Assembly: GCA_030386875.1 (NCBI GenBank)
Contig: CM059562.1
Location: 22,683,360-22,747,359 of the forward strand
Length of the DNA stretch: 64,000 bases
Origin: Morinoia aosen
Lineage: Eukaryota; Arthropoda; Malacostraca; Amphipoda; Talitridae
Reading direction: 5' to 3'
Shown here: piece by piece, positions 33,605-45,245 of the stretch
Layout of the letters: every line of letters starts with the position of its first letter
How positions within the stretch are numbered: the first letter of the stretch is position 1
Translations under genes and position numbers: made by a program
The notes under the pieces: generated by a model
The model's input: only the letters and a program-made list of their open reading frames with translations
The model's database searches: none
What the model was told of the DNA's origin: nothing

Positions 33605-36271
33605 CAGGGCTGCCAATGAGAATTTTACCAAAACCCCAGCATACGCTAGGAAAAACCCCAGATTGCTGCTTAAAACCCCAGATTCGCGAAAAAGAGTGTT
33701 AATGAAGAAATTTGCTTACCTTTGTACTTGTATTACTCTGAATCTTCTTCTTCGCCGTCTTCTTCAGTTGCTGCCGTCAAACATATAGCGTTGCTCCGTA
33801 ATTTCTCATTTTGCCTCTCCAAATATCGGTGACTTATTGCTCCGCTTTCCATATCGCGTATTAATTCTTTTCGTGGTTGCCAAGTAGTACAATCATTGTT
33901 GCTCCTCGAAATTAATTGTTTTGCCAAAATTCTATCTCTTACAGTTTCTGCTTTCAGAGAACTGGTTTGTTTGGTTTTAACACAATTCATGACTGAAAAA
34001 ATTCGTTCAACCGAAGCAGACGAATGTGGCAGAATAGTTAGACTTGTCATAAAAGCAGACAAGAGGCCAAACTTTGAATTTTGAAAACCGTCCTTGATTT
34101 CCTTTAGTTTGTTCCAGTATCTGGGAGGATTTTTGCCTGAGACATGAATGTTTTCTCTCGCTATACGGTAACTTCGCCATTGGTCATCAAGATCATTTAA
34201 TTTGCTCTCTGGTACAAGATTAGGGAAATGAATGGCGACAGGAATTATAGACTGGGGCGAGATATCGATATCTTGGGCAATCTTTGGATCCAAGATGTTT
34301 AATTTTGCAATCAAGTTATTTTCGTCGAAGGAAAATCTCTTTCTCATCTGATTACAGAGTTCGACTAGAAAGTTTAAGCAATCACTTTTGAATTTTTTTT
34401 CAGTCACATTATCAAATGGCTCATTGATCAAAACAGCTGATGTATGACCACCTAAGTATATTTCGCTCAGCTTTTTATGGTTACTTGTGTTATTCGGATC
34501 AACGTCTGACAGTTTACTTGATTGTAACACAGAATCCTTTACAAAGTAACTCAAAATGTCTCGATATTCTGCTGAAATGCTTGAATACAAAACATGAATT
34601 CTGAAATGCTCAGATTGGAATTCAATATTGAGCCTGTTTACTTTCCTCAAAATATATTGAAGAAACAGTAGCATATGTTTAGTGCCACGAGATTTAAGCC
34701 TTTTGTAAATATCATTTGCTCCGTCAACTTTGTCAGCTTGTGCTTCCGTTTCAAAATAAAGAAGTAGAGCAGAGTATTGGTCCAATATTGCCGAAATAAC
34801 ATTTTCTCTAGACAGCCATCTAGTTTGGGATAACTTTGGAATTTTATGAAGTTTGCAATTGACGGCTTCTTGTATTAGTGTGAAATCACGCTTCCTTTTA
34901 CCACTGCGAGAAAAGTAGGAAGTTAAGTTTTTCATAAACGCTTCTAAAAAAGGTGGTAGTACTTTGACAGCATGACTTGCACATAGAGCGAACGAATGAC
35001 AAATGCATCCCATTATGAACACTGAGGGAACATCGTCTTTTAATAACTTTTGAAAGCCGCTTTTTGAACCCATCATTGAACTACAATTGTCACTGCCAAA
35101 ACCGATTACGTTTTCTAGTGGAATGTTATTGTCGCTTAATAATGACTTCACAGATTTATATAATCCTTGAGCAGTTCCATCTTCAACAACAACACTATCT
35201 AAGAGTGCATCCACGACATCCTCCTTCTGTGTGTCAAAATACCTTACTACTATCGCTAACACTTGAGTCACGGAAATATCAGTACTTTCATCTATAAGGA
35301 TAGAAAACTTTTGCGCTCTGCATATCTCAGTTAACATGGTTTTTTCATCATTTGCTAGACCATCTTGAATTACATATGCGAGCTTGGTTCGTTTCATTGA
35401 TAATTGTTCCGCAATTTTGCTGTCAGGAAATATTGCTTTGCAAACCGGAAGAAGATGATCAATATTGGCAAAAGGAATATTATGTTCGGCGAAATATGCG
35501 GCAAGTCGAAGCTCGCTCTTCGCCACCTGTTCGCTCGTCGTTTCTTTTTTCTTCGTGATAAATGAAGTAATGCTGGTACTTGCCTTTGCTAACTCAAAAG
35601 ATTTTTTATGCTTCTCTGTATTTCTGTGTCTGATCAGCATAGATTTGTTGGCATTCTTGAGAGTGACGTTGCAACATACACAAAAACTTGAATCATCGTT
35701 TCCATCCACTTTTAACCAATCTTTAAACTCCGGTTCGTTTAACCACTCGGCTTTGAAGTTTTGAACGTACCACTTCCTTTTTTTGCTTGCACTATTTTCT
35801 TCACTCATTATGGAGACGCACTTGGTATCGTTCTTCAAAACTTGAGTTTTTTTACAGAAGACTATCAGCACGGAATCAGTTTCCGGTACAACGGCAAGTA
35901 AAGAACTACTCGTGTGACAGCAGCCGCCAGGCGGCGGCCGGTCATCAACTCGACAGCCACTCGATCAGTCGAGCTTAAAACTCGTTCGTTACCAGTATCA
36001 AACAAAAGCTGAACGCTCTAGCCGCAGATGCAACAGGAATATATAAGCAACATATGCATCCAATTTCAATTAAACGAATTTGATAATTTTATACCATAAT
36101 TTTCATTGCATCAATCGCCGGAAGAAATTATTATTTATAAAAACCTTCAATTTGTTACTTCTGCATAAAAAACCCCAGATTTTTGCCAATTTTTTGAGAA
36201 AAACCCCAAAACCCTAGGCCACAGCTAAAAACCCAAGATCTGGGGTTAAAACCCCAGCTTTGGCAGCCCTG
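33605..36271 (-). mobile_element. Complete hAT transposon, 2.67 kb, perfect 8-bp target duplication
   Basis: Target GACACGAG is duplicated exactly at 33597-33604 and 36272-36279. Terminal inverted repeats begin CAGGGCTGCCAA at both ends. Subterminal copies of AAAACCCCAGAT are clustered at both ends (33640-33690; 36165-36260) and are probably transposase-binding sites. The minus strand has one uninterrupted transposase gene. Exact duplication, intact ends and an unbroken ORF together point to recent insertion, and the element could still be mobile. Confidence 0.95.
33733..35808 (-). CDS. hAT transposase, intact, 691 aa (ZBED/SCAND3-like type)
   Basis: Cut-and-paste DNA transposase acting in the nucleus on the element ends. 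I chose the Met at 35808 (MSEENSASKKRKWY), 21 codons inside the longest open frame, because it is followed by a basic, NLS-like KKRKW and matches how this family starts; the upstream Met at 35871 remains possible. Domains: BED/TTF-type zinc finger at residues 43-67 (C43, C46, H61, H67); RNase-H-like catalytic core with LIDESTDIS (D173) and FGSDNCSSMMG (D240); the CICHSFAL motif near 270; and the C-terminal hATC dimerisation motif SSASVERIFSVMN at about 596-608, carrying the conserved glutamate. The tail is acidic (EEDGEEEDSE). There are no stops, frameshifts or introns. Length is normal for autonomous hATs. Confidence 0.92.
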   Translation of the reverse strand: MSEENSASKKRKWYVQNFKAEWLNEPEFKDWLKVDGNDDSSFCVCCNVTLKNANKSMLIRHRNTEKHKKSFELAKASTSITSFITKKKETTSEQVAKSELRLAAYFAEHNIPFANIDHLLPVCKAIFPDSKIAEQLSMKRTKLAYVIQDGLANDEKTMLTEICRAQKFSILIDESTDISVTQVLAIVVRYFDTQKEDVVDALLDSVVVEDGTAQGLYKSVKSLLSDNNIPLENVIGFGSDNCSSMMGSKSGFQKLLKDDVPSVFIMGCICHSFALCASHAVKVLPPFLEAFMKNLTSYFSRSGKRKRDFTLIQEAVNCKLHKIPKLSQTRWLSRENVISAILDQYSALLLYFETEAQADKVDGANDIYKRLKSRGTKHMLLFLQYILRKVNRLNIEFQSEHFRIHVLYSSISAEYRDILSYFVKDSVLQSSKLSDVDPNNTSNHKKLSEIYLGGHTSAVLINEPFDNVTEKKFKSDCLNFLVELCNQMRKRFSFDENNLIAKLNILDPKIAQDIDISPQSIIPVAIHFPNLVPESKLNDLDDQWRSYRIARENIHVSGKNPPRYWNKLKEIKDGFQNSKFGLLSAFMTSLTILPHSSASVERIFSVMNCVKTKQTSSLKAETVRDRILAKQLISRSNNDCTTWQPRKELIRDMESGAISHRYLERQNEKLRSNAICLTAATEEDGEEEDSE

Positions 36272-36279
36272 GACACGAG

Positions 36280-38392
36280 ACACGAGCCGCGGCAGTCGGA
36301 AGTGGCCGTAGCGGGTCCAGAGTTGCCAGCTGCGCAGAAACTTTGTCTGGAACGCTGACATCGTTTGAGTCTGCTAAATGGAGAAAACTATCGTTTTTAT
36401 CGTTCAGGTGTCTATATATTATAAATATAGTTATACAAAATGAAGATACACTGTATATATTTACTGATGTTCTTTTTAGGTTTGTAGTTACGAAGGAGGA
36501 AACAATCTTTTCAGGTGATCCACAGAATTTAATTCTGAATGTCGCAATATCATCTGAGGCCTCCTGCGATTGGCCAGCTCAGGTCGTCAGTCAGGTGTAA
36601 CAGCGTGTGCGATAAGATAGGTGGTGTAGCAAGTTCCTCTGTGTCACTCCACTTATCTCTCGGCTCTGCTTTAATATTAACTTGCCCTACTGACGGACTG
36701 CTATTGTATGTTAAATTCGGAGGAATTCCCGATGAATGTTATGGGCTGCTTATTCATCGTTCTTTATACTTCTGCACATCAATGGAGCTACAAAAGATGC
36801 CGATGCTTTCTTAATCGCGTTATTTCTGTCTTTGACCTCAGCTAGGAAAGTTTCTATTTTCTTAAGCGCTCCGAGTCAGTCGCTTTCACGCCCGACACAT
36901 AGCACAGCAGCGCTGTCTGTCACGGACAGTTTGTTGACGGTCACTGGACTTGGGGACACATCTTCCATAACATTTATTTGACTTGGATACGTGTTTTTTT
37001 GTGGTTTTGTAACTACATTGAAACAATGATGTTCAAATGCTAAAATGAAAATATTTTCTTGATTTCAAGTGAAATAATTATTTCGTCAGTGTTGTTAGAA
37101 AACATTGCGCCGTTGTTAGAAAACATTCTTGCGTATAAGGACAAATCGCAAGCATCGAGCGCTCCTTCTCTAAGTACTTATTTACTTTCCTGTGCTCTAC
37201 TCGAACGGCTCGCACAAATTGACGGAGTGAATCGCAGACCTTTAGTTGCGTTGGCGGATTTTGAAGGCTGTCTTACATCCGGCCGTAGCGCCGAAGCGTA
37301 CTCACGGAAGTAGGTTCTGGTGCGTTCGACATGTTTCTTCTGCAGCAATTAGTTAATGTGTGGTGGTTGGGGCTGGCTATTCATTAGTGTTAATGAAAGC
37401 AGGGGTGGTCAGTGTTCGAATGAATCAATTGACGATGTCCCCTGGAAAATCTGCAGCGGAAAGTGATAAGAAAGAGGCTTCTTCCGTGAAGACGCACGTG
37501 CGCGGCACAACAGGATTTGCTCTCACGTGTATTGTGTCGGCATTCGAGCAACGTGCGAGGCACTCATTGCCTGCTCCGCTACGGCAACTACCGCGGCGGT
37601 GGCCCAGTGTCTCACAAAGCCTCTGTGGTGACTCTTTGTCCTCGCCGCTTCACTTCAATATTTAATGAAGCCAGTCGCTGTCTTCAACCCAGCTCCGTTT
37701 TTGAGGATGTGTCCACCATGTTGTGATAGGAAAATATTACAATTATTTCCAAGCACTGTATTTAATGCTGCAAATAAGTTAACATATTTCCCATTCGCAA
37801 CCAATTCAAGAATACTTTCATGTTTTACGGGACAATGTTCTTACATTGCCAGTATATTAAATTGAATCAAGTGTTGCATATACGCGCGAGGGACATTTTT
37901 ATCACAATTGCACCATTGTGATGCGCAATTTACGTTTGCTGACTGTGTGTTGCCATAAGACTATACGGCTGCTTCCTTGGCGGAGGCGTATGTGTTGCCA
38001 TGGTGATCGTGACGGGAACGGGGCAACTGAGATGCTCCGCTCCGCTGCTTGCATTTCAATTTAGAAGCCCCAGAAAAACATTTACTCCTGGCCAAACTTT
38101 CAATTCAACTCAAAACAAGCAGTTCGACTGAATAAAAGTCGCATTTTGGTACTCTTAAGAAAAAATTACGTCAAAATGAATTTTCCAAGACGTTTGGTAT
38201 TCTCGTTATAAAGAAGCGAACCCATCTCAGCTTCCGAGCTTGTAATTTCAACTGGTCGCAGCTGCCAGTAATGCTGCCGCCTTTTCTTAGTTACGGGAGG
38301 GACATTGGTTATTATTACCTTTTAATAAATATGAAGTGCTATGGTCTAGTCAACGCTGAATAAAGATACTCAACGTTCCGCCTCAGGGTGCG
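36280..38392. other. Spacer with GC-rich patches, no supported gene
   Basis: Several short plus-strand open frames overlap (36343-37865) but none shows a known domain. A small tandem repeat of GTTGTTAGAAAACATT lies at about 37082-37125. The GC-richer patch at 37490-37640 could be a promoter or an eroded exon; nothing decides it. Confidence 0.4.
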
Positions 38393-38395
38393 TTC

Positions 38396-39683
38396 ACACT
38401 ACGAGCGGAGCGAGCGGAGCGGAGCGGCGCGGAGCGGAGCGGCAATAATGCTTGTACATGTTTGAATGCAGAAACGCTTGGCTGTTCACACGACAAGCGG
38501 AGCGGAGCGGCGCGGCGCGGAGCGGAGCGGAGCGGCACGCTCGGGAAATTCGTTGGGATTTTTTGACGCTCGCGTCGAGCGTTTCTCCTTGGCTCCGCCT
38601 TTGGATCGTCATATCTTACAGGGGTAGAATTGTCGTTTGAGTTAAATAAAACTAGTATATAACTAGTTATTTGTACAACTAATCATATTACAATTATAAC
38701 TGATGGTGTAACATGTAATATTTTAGTGTAATTTCACTCATTTGGGTTCATTAATCATTTATTTCTATTTTCTTCTGCTTTCTCTGATAAATTACTTTAT
38801 TATTGCTTCAGTTTAAGGAATTTATTATGCTTTTCTCGTGATGTTGTTTCATCTTTCTTGTGATGCTGTGCATTTTATTTTATGATCTTGATTAAAGTAT
38901 AATTATGTACGATTTTTTAATGAAGTTTTCATTTTTTCCGTAAAATGGGAGAAAAAGGAGGCCGTATGATGATGAAGAGGACTCAATGAGTGTCAAATAC
39001 ACAATAAGTTACAAAATTTCAAGAGCTTGGGTGATTTTTTCCAATACTAACGGAAAGCATATCAGTATTTCGAGAACTATTTGGTCAGGACAAGTCAATA
39101 TTTGTCAGTATTTTTCACTTAGGTTTCTCTGGCACAACCCTGAATTTCTGAAGGGAATTACTTTACGTTCACTCACGTTTAAGTCACCACAAGACTTTTT
39201 TTGATCGTACTGGCCTACGAAAACCTGTAGTAATATATGTGATACAGCCTATTTGGAAAGACTTTAATTTTGCTTAAACTACTTTGCTTTAAATGTATCC
39301 TCAATAAAAATTTGTGTATTGCTAAACAGCAAATTTATCTAACCTCGTTGGAAATTTTTCTTTCTATAAGGGATTGTAGTACATCAAAAGTTGCCGGCTT
39401 CATCCGTAAATACTCGTAGAATTGTGATTCATCTCTCCTCAGTGCTTCGAAGAGATAGTGGTATTCTCCATAGCGATCTCTCCTCATGTTGATGGGATGG
39501 ATCCAGTGTTTCCGTTTTGCCGTCGAGCAACAGAAGCGCATTCACGGAACGCTCCATAGCGACTGATGCTTGTGTAGGTCGCTCTGCTCAGCTCACATGT
39601 GAACACACGCGCCGCGCCGCTCCGCTCCGTGACGCGACGCTCCGCGCCGCTCCGCTCGCTCCGCTCGTAGTGTGAACGCACCC
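38396..39683 (-). mobile_element. PIF/Harbinger deletion derivative, 1.29 kb, 3-bp TCA duplication
   Basis: Terminal inverted repeats start GGGTGCGTTCACACTACGAG at 38396 and, inverted, at 39683. They are flanked by TCA on each side (38393-38395, 39684-39686), the 3-bp duplication expected of this superfamily. GAGCGGAGCGG runs extend the repeats. A second, imperfect copy of the end lies inside each side (GTTCACACGACAAGCGGAGC at about 38484, and its inverse near 39595-39640). The minus strand keeps only the transposase N-terminus. Confidence 0.85.
39335..39541 (-). pseudogene. PIF/Harbinger transposase N-terminal fragment (HARBI1-like)
   Basis: 68 codons with KHWIHPINMRRDRYGEYHYL followed by FEALRRDESQFYEYLRMKPATFDVLQSLIE, the usual start of Harbinger/HARBI1-like DDE nucleases, just before the catalytic domain. 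The frame then stops and the catalytic part is missing. Within the element, 38640-39330 contains no recognisable remainder, so an internal deletion or replacement is likely. Confidence 0.7.
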
Positions 39684-39686
39684 TCA

Positions 39687-40820
39687 GACAGCGTGATAAA
39701 ATGCCTAGCATGAGAAGTAAAAGAAATCATATCAAGCGTAACACTCAAAGAAACTAAAGCTTACTCTTTTTCCAAATTTAATTTTGCGATACACAGAAGA
39801 GAAGATAGAGGGCCTTTCATCTCTTCTTTTGATGGATTTCCATTTGAGAAGTTTTCAGTTGATCAAATGAAGCGACCAACTTGTTTCATGGGAAGAAATC
39901 TAATTTTGTTTCGCTCAAAGAACCTTCGGGAATAACAAATGCCAGACGTTATAGTTGAAAACATGTTCGAATTTTTATTTATTTACTATTTGGGTGGTAG
40001 GTCGCCCAGGCTTCCCGATGGGTGGGAAAGTCCCTAAAAAAATGCCCTCGTGAGTCTCCTCGGCACATATAGTTCCTACCTCACGTTTTCACCTTCACAT
40101 CACTTGGCTGCGACTTTCGTGCCTTCAAGGTGCTGTACATTCTGAGGTGCTCAGGCGTCTGAACTGTTCGACATTCCGCCGTAGTGGTCGATGCTATGAA
40201 ACTTATCATTTGTTGCGGTGACGAATGCGAAATCAAATAACTTTGACCATAATGTCATACAACACATGTTACAGCTCTTGATCTGTAAAATTCTGAGAAC
40301 ACGATGTAAGCTACTTAAATGAAGGTAAGACATGCTCCTTCTTCCGGCATGTTTTTCAGAGATTTACAAAAAAGGAGCTTTAAGTTGACTTGAATATAAA
40401 ATATGAAAAGCATGCAGGCTGGTGCATTCTGAGTCTAAATCAGCCATTGCCTCTAATTTGGGTTCTCTATCCTACTTCTCCTACGGACCCTATATTATCT
40501 CTTTATCTAGTAAGTGTATGCCTGAACGAACAAGATTTGACGAGTGATGTAAGCGAGAACCGGACACAAAATTAATATTCATTGTTAATGAAGTTCGGAT
40601 AAAGTGAACAATTAGATATTCGAATTCAAAACTACTTGCAATGAATATTTCCTAAGCCTTCCAAAGCTATCTTAACTCACACGCATAGTGGAGCATTCGG
40701 GGATCAAATTACACTTTCAAATCACATCGTAACCGCACACATGAGGTGACGTAGCGCGCGTGGAAATTGGAGAGGTTTGAAGTCGGTCGTGTTCATTTGA
40801 ACCTTCCCCAGTATTTGTGT
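39687..40820. other. Spacer, no feature seen
   Basis: No coding or repeat signal that I can support between the Harbinger element and satellite array 2. Confidence 0.4.
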
Positions 40821-43790
40821 GACTGCGCTGTAACACCATGTGAGGGACTGCGCTGTAACACAATGTGAGTGACTGCGCTGTAACACCATGTGAGGGACTG
40901 TGCTGTAACACCATGTGAGGGACTGCGCTGTAACACCATGTGAGGGACTGCGCTGTAACACCATGTGAGGGACTGCGCTGTAACACCATGTGAGGGACTG
41001 CGCTGTAACACCATGTGAGGGACTGCGCTGTAACACCATGTGAGGGACTGCGCTGTAACACCATGTGAGGGACTGCGCTGTAACACCATGTGAGGGACTG
41101 CGCTGTAACACCATGTGAGGGACTGCGCTGTAACACCATGTGAGGGACTGCGCTGTAACACAATGTGAGGGACTGCGCTGTAACACCATGTGAGGGACTG
41201 CGCTGTAACACCATGTGAGGGACTGCGCTGTAACACCATGTGAGTGACTGCGCTGTAACACCATGTGAGTGACTGCGCTGTAACACCATGTGAGGGACTG
41301 TGCTGTAACACCATGTGAGGGACTGCGCTGTAACACAATGTGAGTGACTGCGCTGTAACACCATGTGAGGGACTGCGCTGTAACACAATGTGAGTGACTG
41401 CGCTGTAACACCATGTGAGGGACTGTGCTGTAACACCATGTGAGGGACTGCGCTGTAACACAATGTGAGTGACTGCGCTGTAACACCATGTGAGGGACTG
41501 CGCTGTAACACCATGTGAGGGCCTGCGCTGTAACACAATGTGAGTGACTGCGCTGTAACACCATGTGAGGGACTGCGCTGTAACACAATGTGTGTGACTG
41601 CGCTGTAACACCATGTGAGAGACTGCGCTGTAACACCATGTGAGGGACTGCGCTGTAACACCATGTGAGGGACTGCGCTGTAACACAATGTGAGGGACTG
41701 CGTTGTAACACCATGTGAGGGACTGCGCTGTAACACAATGTGAGGGACTGCGCTGTAACACCATGTGAGGGACTGCGCTGTAACACCATGTGAGTGACTG
41801 CGCTGTAACACAATGTGAGGGACTGCGCAGTAACACCATGTGAGTGACTGCGCTGTAACACAATGTGAGGGACTGCGCAGTAACACCATGTGAGGGACTG
41901 CGCTGTAACACAATGTGAGGGACTGCGCTGTAACACAATGTGAGTGACTGCGCTGTAACACAATGTGAGGGACTGCGCAGTAACACCATGTGAGGGACTG
42001 CGCTGTAACACCATGTGAGTGACTGAGCTGTAACACAATGTGAGGGACTGCGCAGTAACACCATGTGAGGGACTGCGCTGTAACACAATGTGAGGGACTG
42101 CGCTGTAACACCATGTGAGGGACTGCGCTGTAACACCATGTGAGTGACTGCGCTGTAACACAATGTGAGGGACTGCGCAGTAACACCATGTGAGTGACTG
42201 CGCTGTAACACAATGTGAGGGACTGCGCTGTAACACCATGTGAGGGACTGCGCTGTAACACAATGTGAGTGACTGCGCTGTAACACAATGTGAGGGACTG
42301 CGCAGTAACACCATGTGAGTGACTGCGCTGTAACACAATGTGAGGGACTGCGCAGTAACACCATGTGAGGGACTGCGCTGTAACACAATGTGAGGGACTG
42401 CGCTGTAACACCATGTGAGTGGCTGCGCAGTAACACCATGTGAGGGACTGCGCTGTAACACAATGTGAGGGACTGCGCAGTAACACCATGTGAGTGACTG
42501 CGCAGTAACACCATGTGAGTGACTGCGCAGTAACACAATGTGAGGGACTGCGCTGTAACACCATGTGAGTGACTGCGCTGTAACACCATGTGAGGGACTG
42601 CGCTGTAACACCATGTGAGTGACTGCGCTGTAACACAATGTGAGGGACTGCGCAGTAATACCATGTGAGTGACTGCGCTGTAACACCATGTGAGTGACTG
42701 CGCAGTAACACCATGTGAGGGACTGTGCTGTAACACCATGTGAGTGACTGCGCAGTAACACCATGTGAGTGACTGCGCAGTAACACCATGTGAGGGACTG
42801 CGCTGTAACACCATGTGAGTGACTGCGCTGTAACACAATGTGAGGGACTGCGCAGTAACACCATGTGAGTGACTGCGCTGTAACACAATGTGAGGGACTG
42901 CGCAGTAACACCATGTGAGTGACTGCGCTGTAACACCATGTGAGTGACTGCGCTGTAACACCATGTGAGTGACTGCGCAGTAACACCATGTGAGTGACTG
43001 CGCTGTAACACCATGTGAGTGACTGCGCTGTAACACCATGTGAGGGACTGCGCTGTAACACCATGTGAGTGACTGCGCAGTAACACCATGTGAGTGACTG
43101 CGCTGTAACACCATGTGAGGGACTGCGCTGTAACACCATGTGAGGGACTGCGCAGTAACACCATGTGAGGGACTGCGCTGTAACACCATGTGAGGGACTG
43201 CGCTGTAACACCATGTGAGGGACTGCGCAGTAACACCATGTGAGGGACTGCGCTGTAACACCATGTGAGTGACTGCGCAGTAACACCATGTGAGGGACTG
43301 CGCTGTAACACCATGTGAGTGACTGCGCAGTAACACCATGTGAGGGACTGCGCTGTAACACCATGTGAGTGACTGCGCTGTAACACCATGTGAGGGACTG
43401 CGCTGTAACACCATGTGAGTGACTGCGCTGTAACACAATGTGAGGGACTGCGCAGTAACACCATGTGAGTGACTGCGCTGTAACACCATGTGAGTGACTG
43501 CGCTGTAACACCATGTGAGGGACTGCGCAGTAACACCATGTGAGTGACTGCGCAGTAACACCATGTGAGTGACTGCGCTGTAACACAATGTGAGTGACTT
43601 CGCTGTAACACCATGTGAGGGACTGCGCTGTAACACCATGTGAGAGACTGCGCTGTAACACCATGTGAGGGACTGCGCTGTAACACCATGTTAGGGACTG
43701 CGCTGTAACACCACGTTAGGGACTGCGCTGTAACACCATGTTAGGGACTGCGCTGTAACACCATGTTAGGGACTGCGCTGTAACACAGCA
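40821..43790. repeat. 25-bp satellite array 2, about 119 units
   Basis: The unit is GACTGCGCTG followed by TAACACCATGTGAGG. From 40821 to 43771 there are exactly 118 units of 25 bp with no net length change. Variation is mostly at three sites: CGCTG/CGCAG, CCATG/CAATG and GAGGG/GAGTG. The first third is dominated by CGCTG-CCATG-GAGGG. CGCAG units appear only from about 41830 onward. The last units carry GTTAGGG. On the minus strand the unit lacks stops in every frame, producing open frames of up to 990 codons that should not be read as genes. Confidence 0.95.
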
Positions 43791-45080
43791 AAGATTACTG
43801 TCTAAGGGTCACACAATAATCGCTCGGCTCTTGATGCTAGAATTCCCTCCATGGCTACTCTTGAAGGCGTCTCATTTGTCTTCTGTTTCAATTAAGTCTG
43901 GATTAGTTTTAATTTGTGTAGTTTAACCATTATCTATTATATCCTCTCGTCACAAATCTTCAGAACTTTGCTGTATTTTCTTATCTGAGAACATTACATT
44001 TCAGTTTAACTAAAAACATAATTTCTTAATGCTTCTACTCAATCATTTGTGATAATGGCCCGAAGTTGAAGTCGTCTGTCATTATGAATTGTTAATTTTT
44101 CTACTTGATGTTGTGAAGAGTCTGATTTTACATCAATTTCAGGCTAAGTCAACGTTCTTTCTTTCGAGACCAGCTCAATAAAGATAATCACAAGGCATAT
44201 GACATAATGTCTAATGGAGTCTAGCTTTTTTCATTCATCGTGAATCGTCCAAAATAATTTAAACAACGCAAATAAACACGTATTGATCACCTCACAAGGA
44301 CAAAGAACCTTCGCGCAACTGCAGGTATTTACTTGAGTGTGCTTCTAGATTTTGAAATGTTTTGTAGTATCAACTTAACGCTTCAGTCATTGCGTCTCGT
44401 CACTATCAAAAACATTGGAAAATAGGAAATGCACTGATACGGGCTCAATTCCGTGCGGCCAATATAAAGAACTCCTGGATGAGCCAGAGTTGGACATTTC
44501 TAACTTATGACTTCAGTAACGTCACATTAGGAACAAAGGTTGCTGACAAAGAATGCTACACAGTTGCGGCTATGAAACTTGAAAATTATGGTGGTACCTG
44601 TATAATACGCGTACAGCGCATCCAAAAGAACAGCATGCACGTCACACATCAGTATTAAAAGTAAACCACACATGCAGCAGCACATTCATGTCGTGGCATG
44701 TTAACTCCAACAATACTGGTATACCGCATTTAACGCATCAGCCCACACCAGTCGCTCACAGGGTGATGTAGGCATGCGTGGGGACTCGGTGTCAGATAGC
44801 CTCCTATCTCGTCCAGAGAGAGGGGAGACTTCCAGCAGTTCCCAGCAATCGTTCTCTCAATCTGCTGGATCTCCTCAACAATCCTCTTCTCCTCTCGTCC
44901 TCTCCTTTTCCATGCCTTGTGTTACGAGGCCTTACCAAATTTGTTCCTAGGTACAATGTCAGTATTTGCCGCTATTTTTAGGCAAAGCTAGAATTCTTGT
45001 GTGATGCAAAGGTCATTGAGTCCCCTACACTCCCGGTAGCCATCGACCGGACACGCACACTCGCGCGTTCAATAATGTAT
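43791..45080. other. Spacer, no feature seen
   Basis: Short open frames only, such as 44778-44981; no recognisable product. Confidence 0.4.
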
Positions 45081-45245
45081 GGAGTGTAGTACTACTCCCA
45101 CACTCCCGGTTGTGTGTAGCGTGTAGTGCTACTCCCACACCTTCAGTTGTGTGTAGCGTGTAGTGCTACTCCCACACTCCCAGTTGTGTGTAGCGTGTAG
45201 TGCTACTCCCACACCTTCAGTTGTGTGTAGCGTGTAGTGCTACTC
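45081..45245. repeat. 37-bp minisatellite, about 4.4 units, alternating two types
   Basis: TGTGTGTAGCGTGTAGTGCT recurs at 45111, 45148, 45185 and 45222. The following spacer alternates between CACACCTTCAGT and CACACTCCC(A/G)GT, which gives a 74-bp dimer pattern. Confidence 0.9.

Noticed and set aside
36343-37865. A run of overlapping plus-strand open frames to the right of the hAT
   Set aside because: They overlap each other in different frames and contain no recognised motif; probably a GC-richer non-coding patch.
40722-43689. Three overlapping minus-strand open frames of 948-990 codons
   Set aside because: They are the same 25-bp satellite read in three frames; the unit has no stop in any minus frame. 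No start, domain or codon signal supports a gene.
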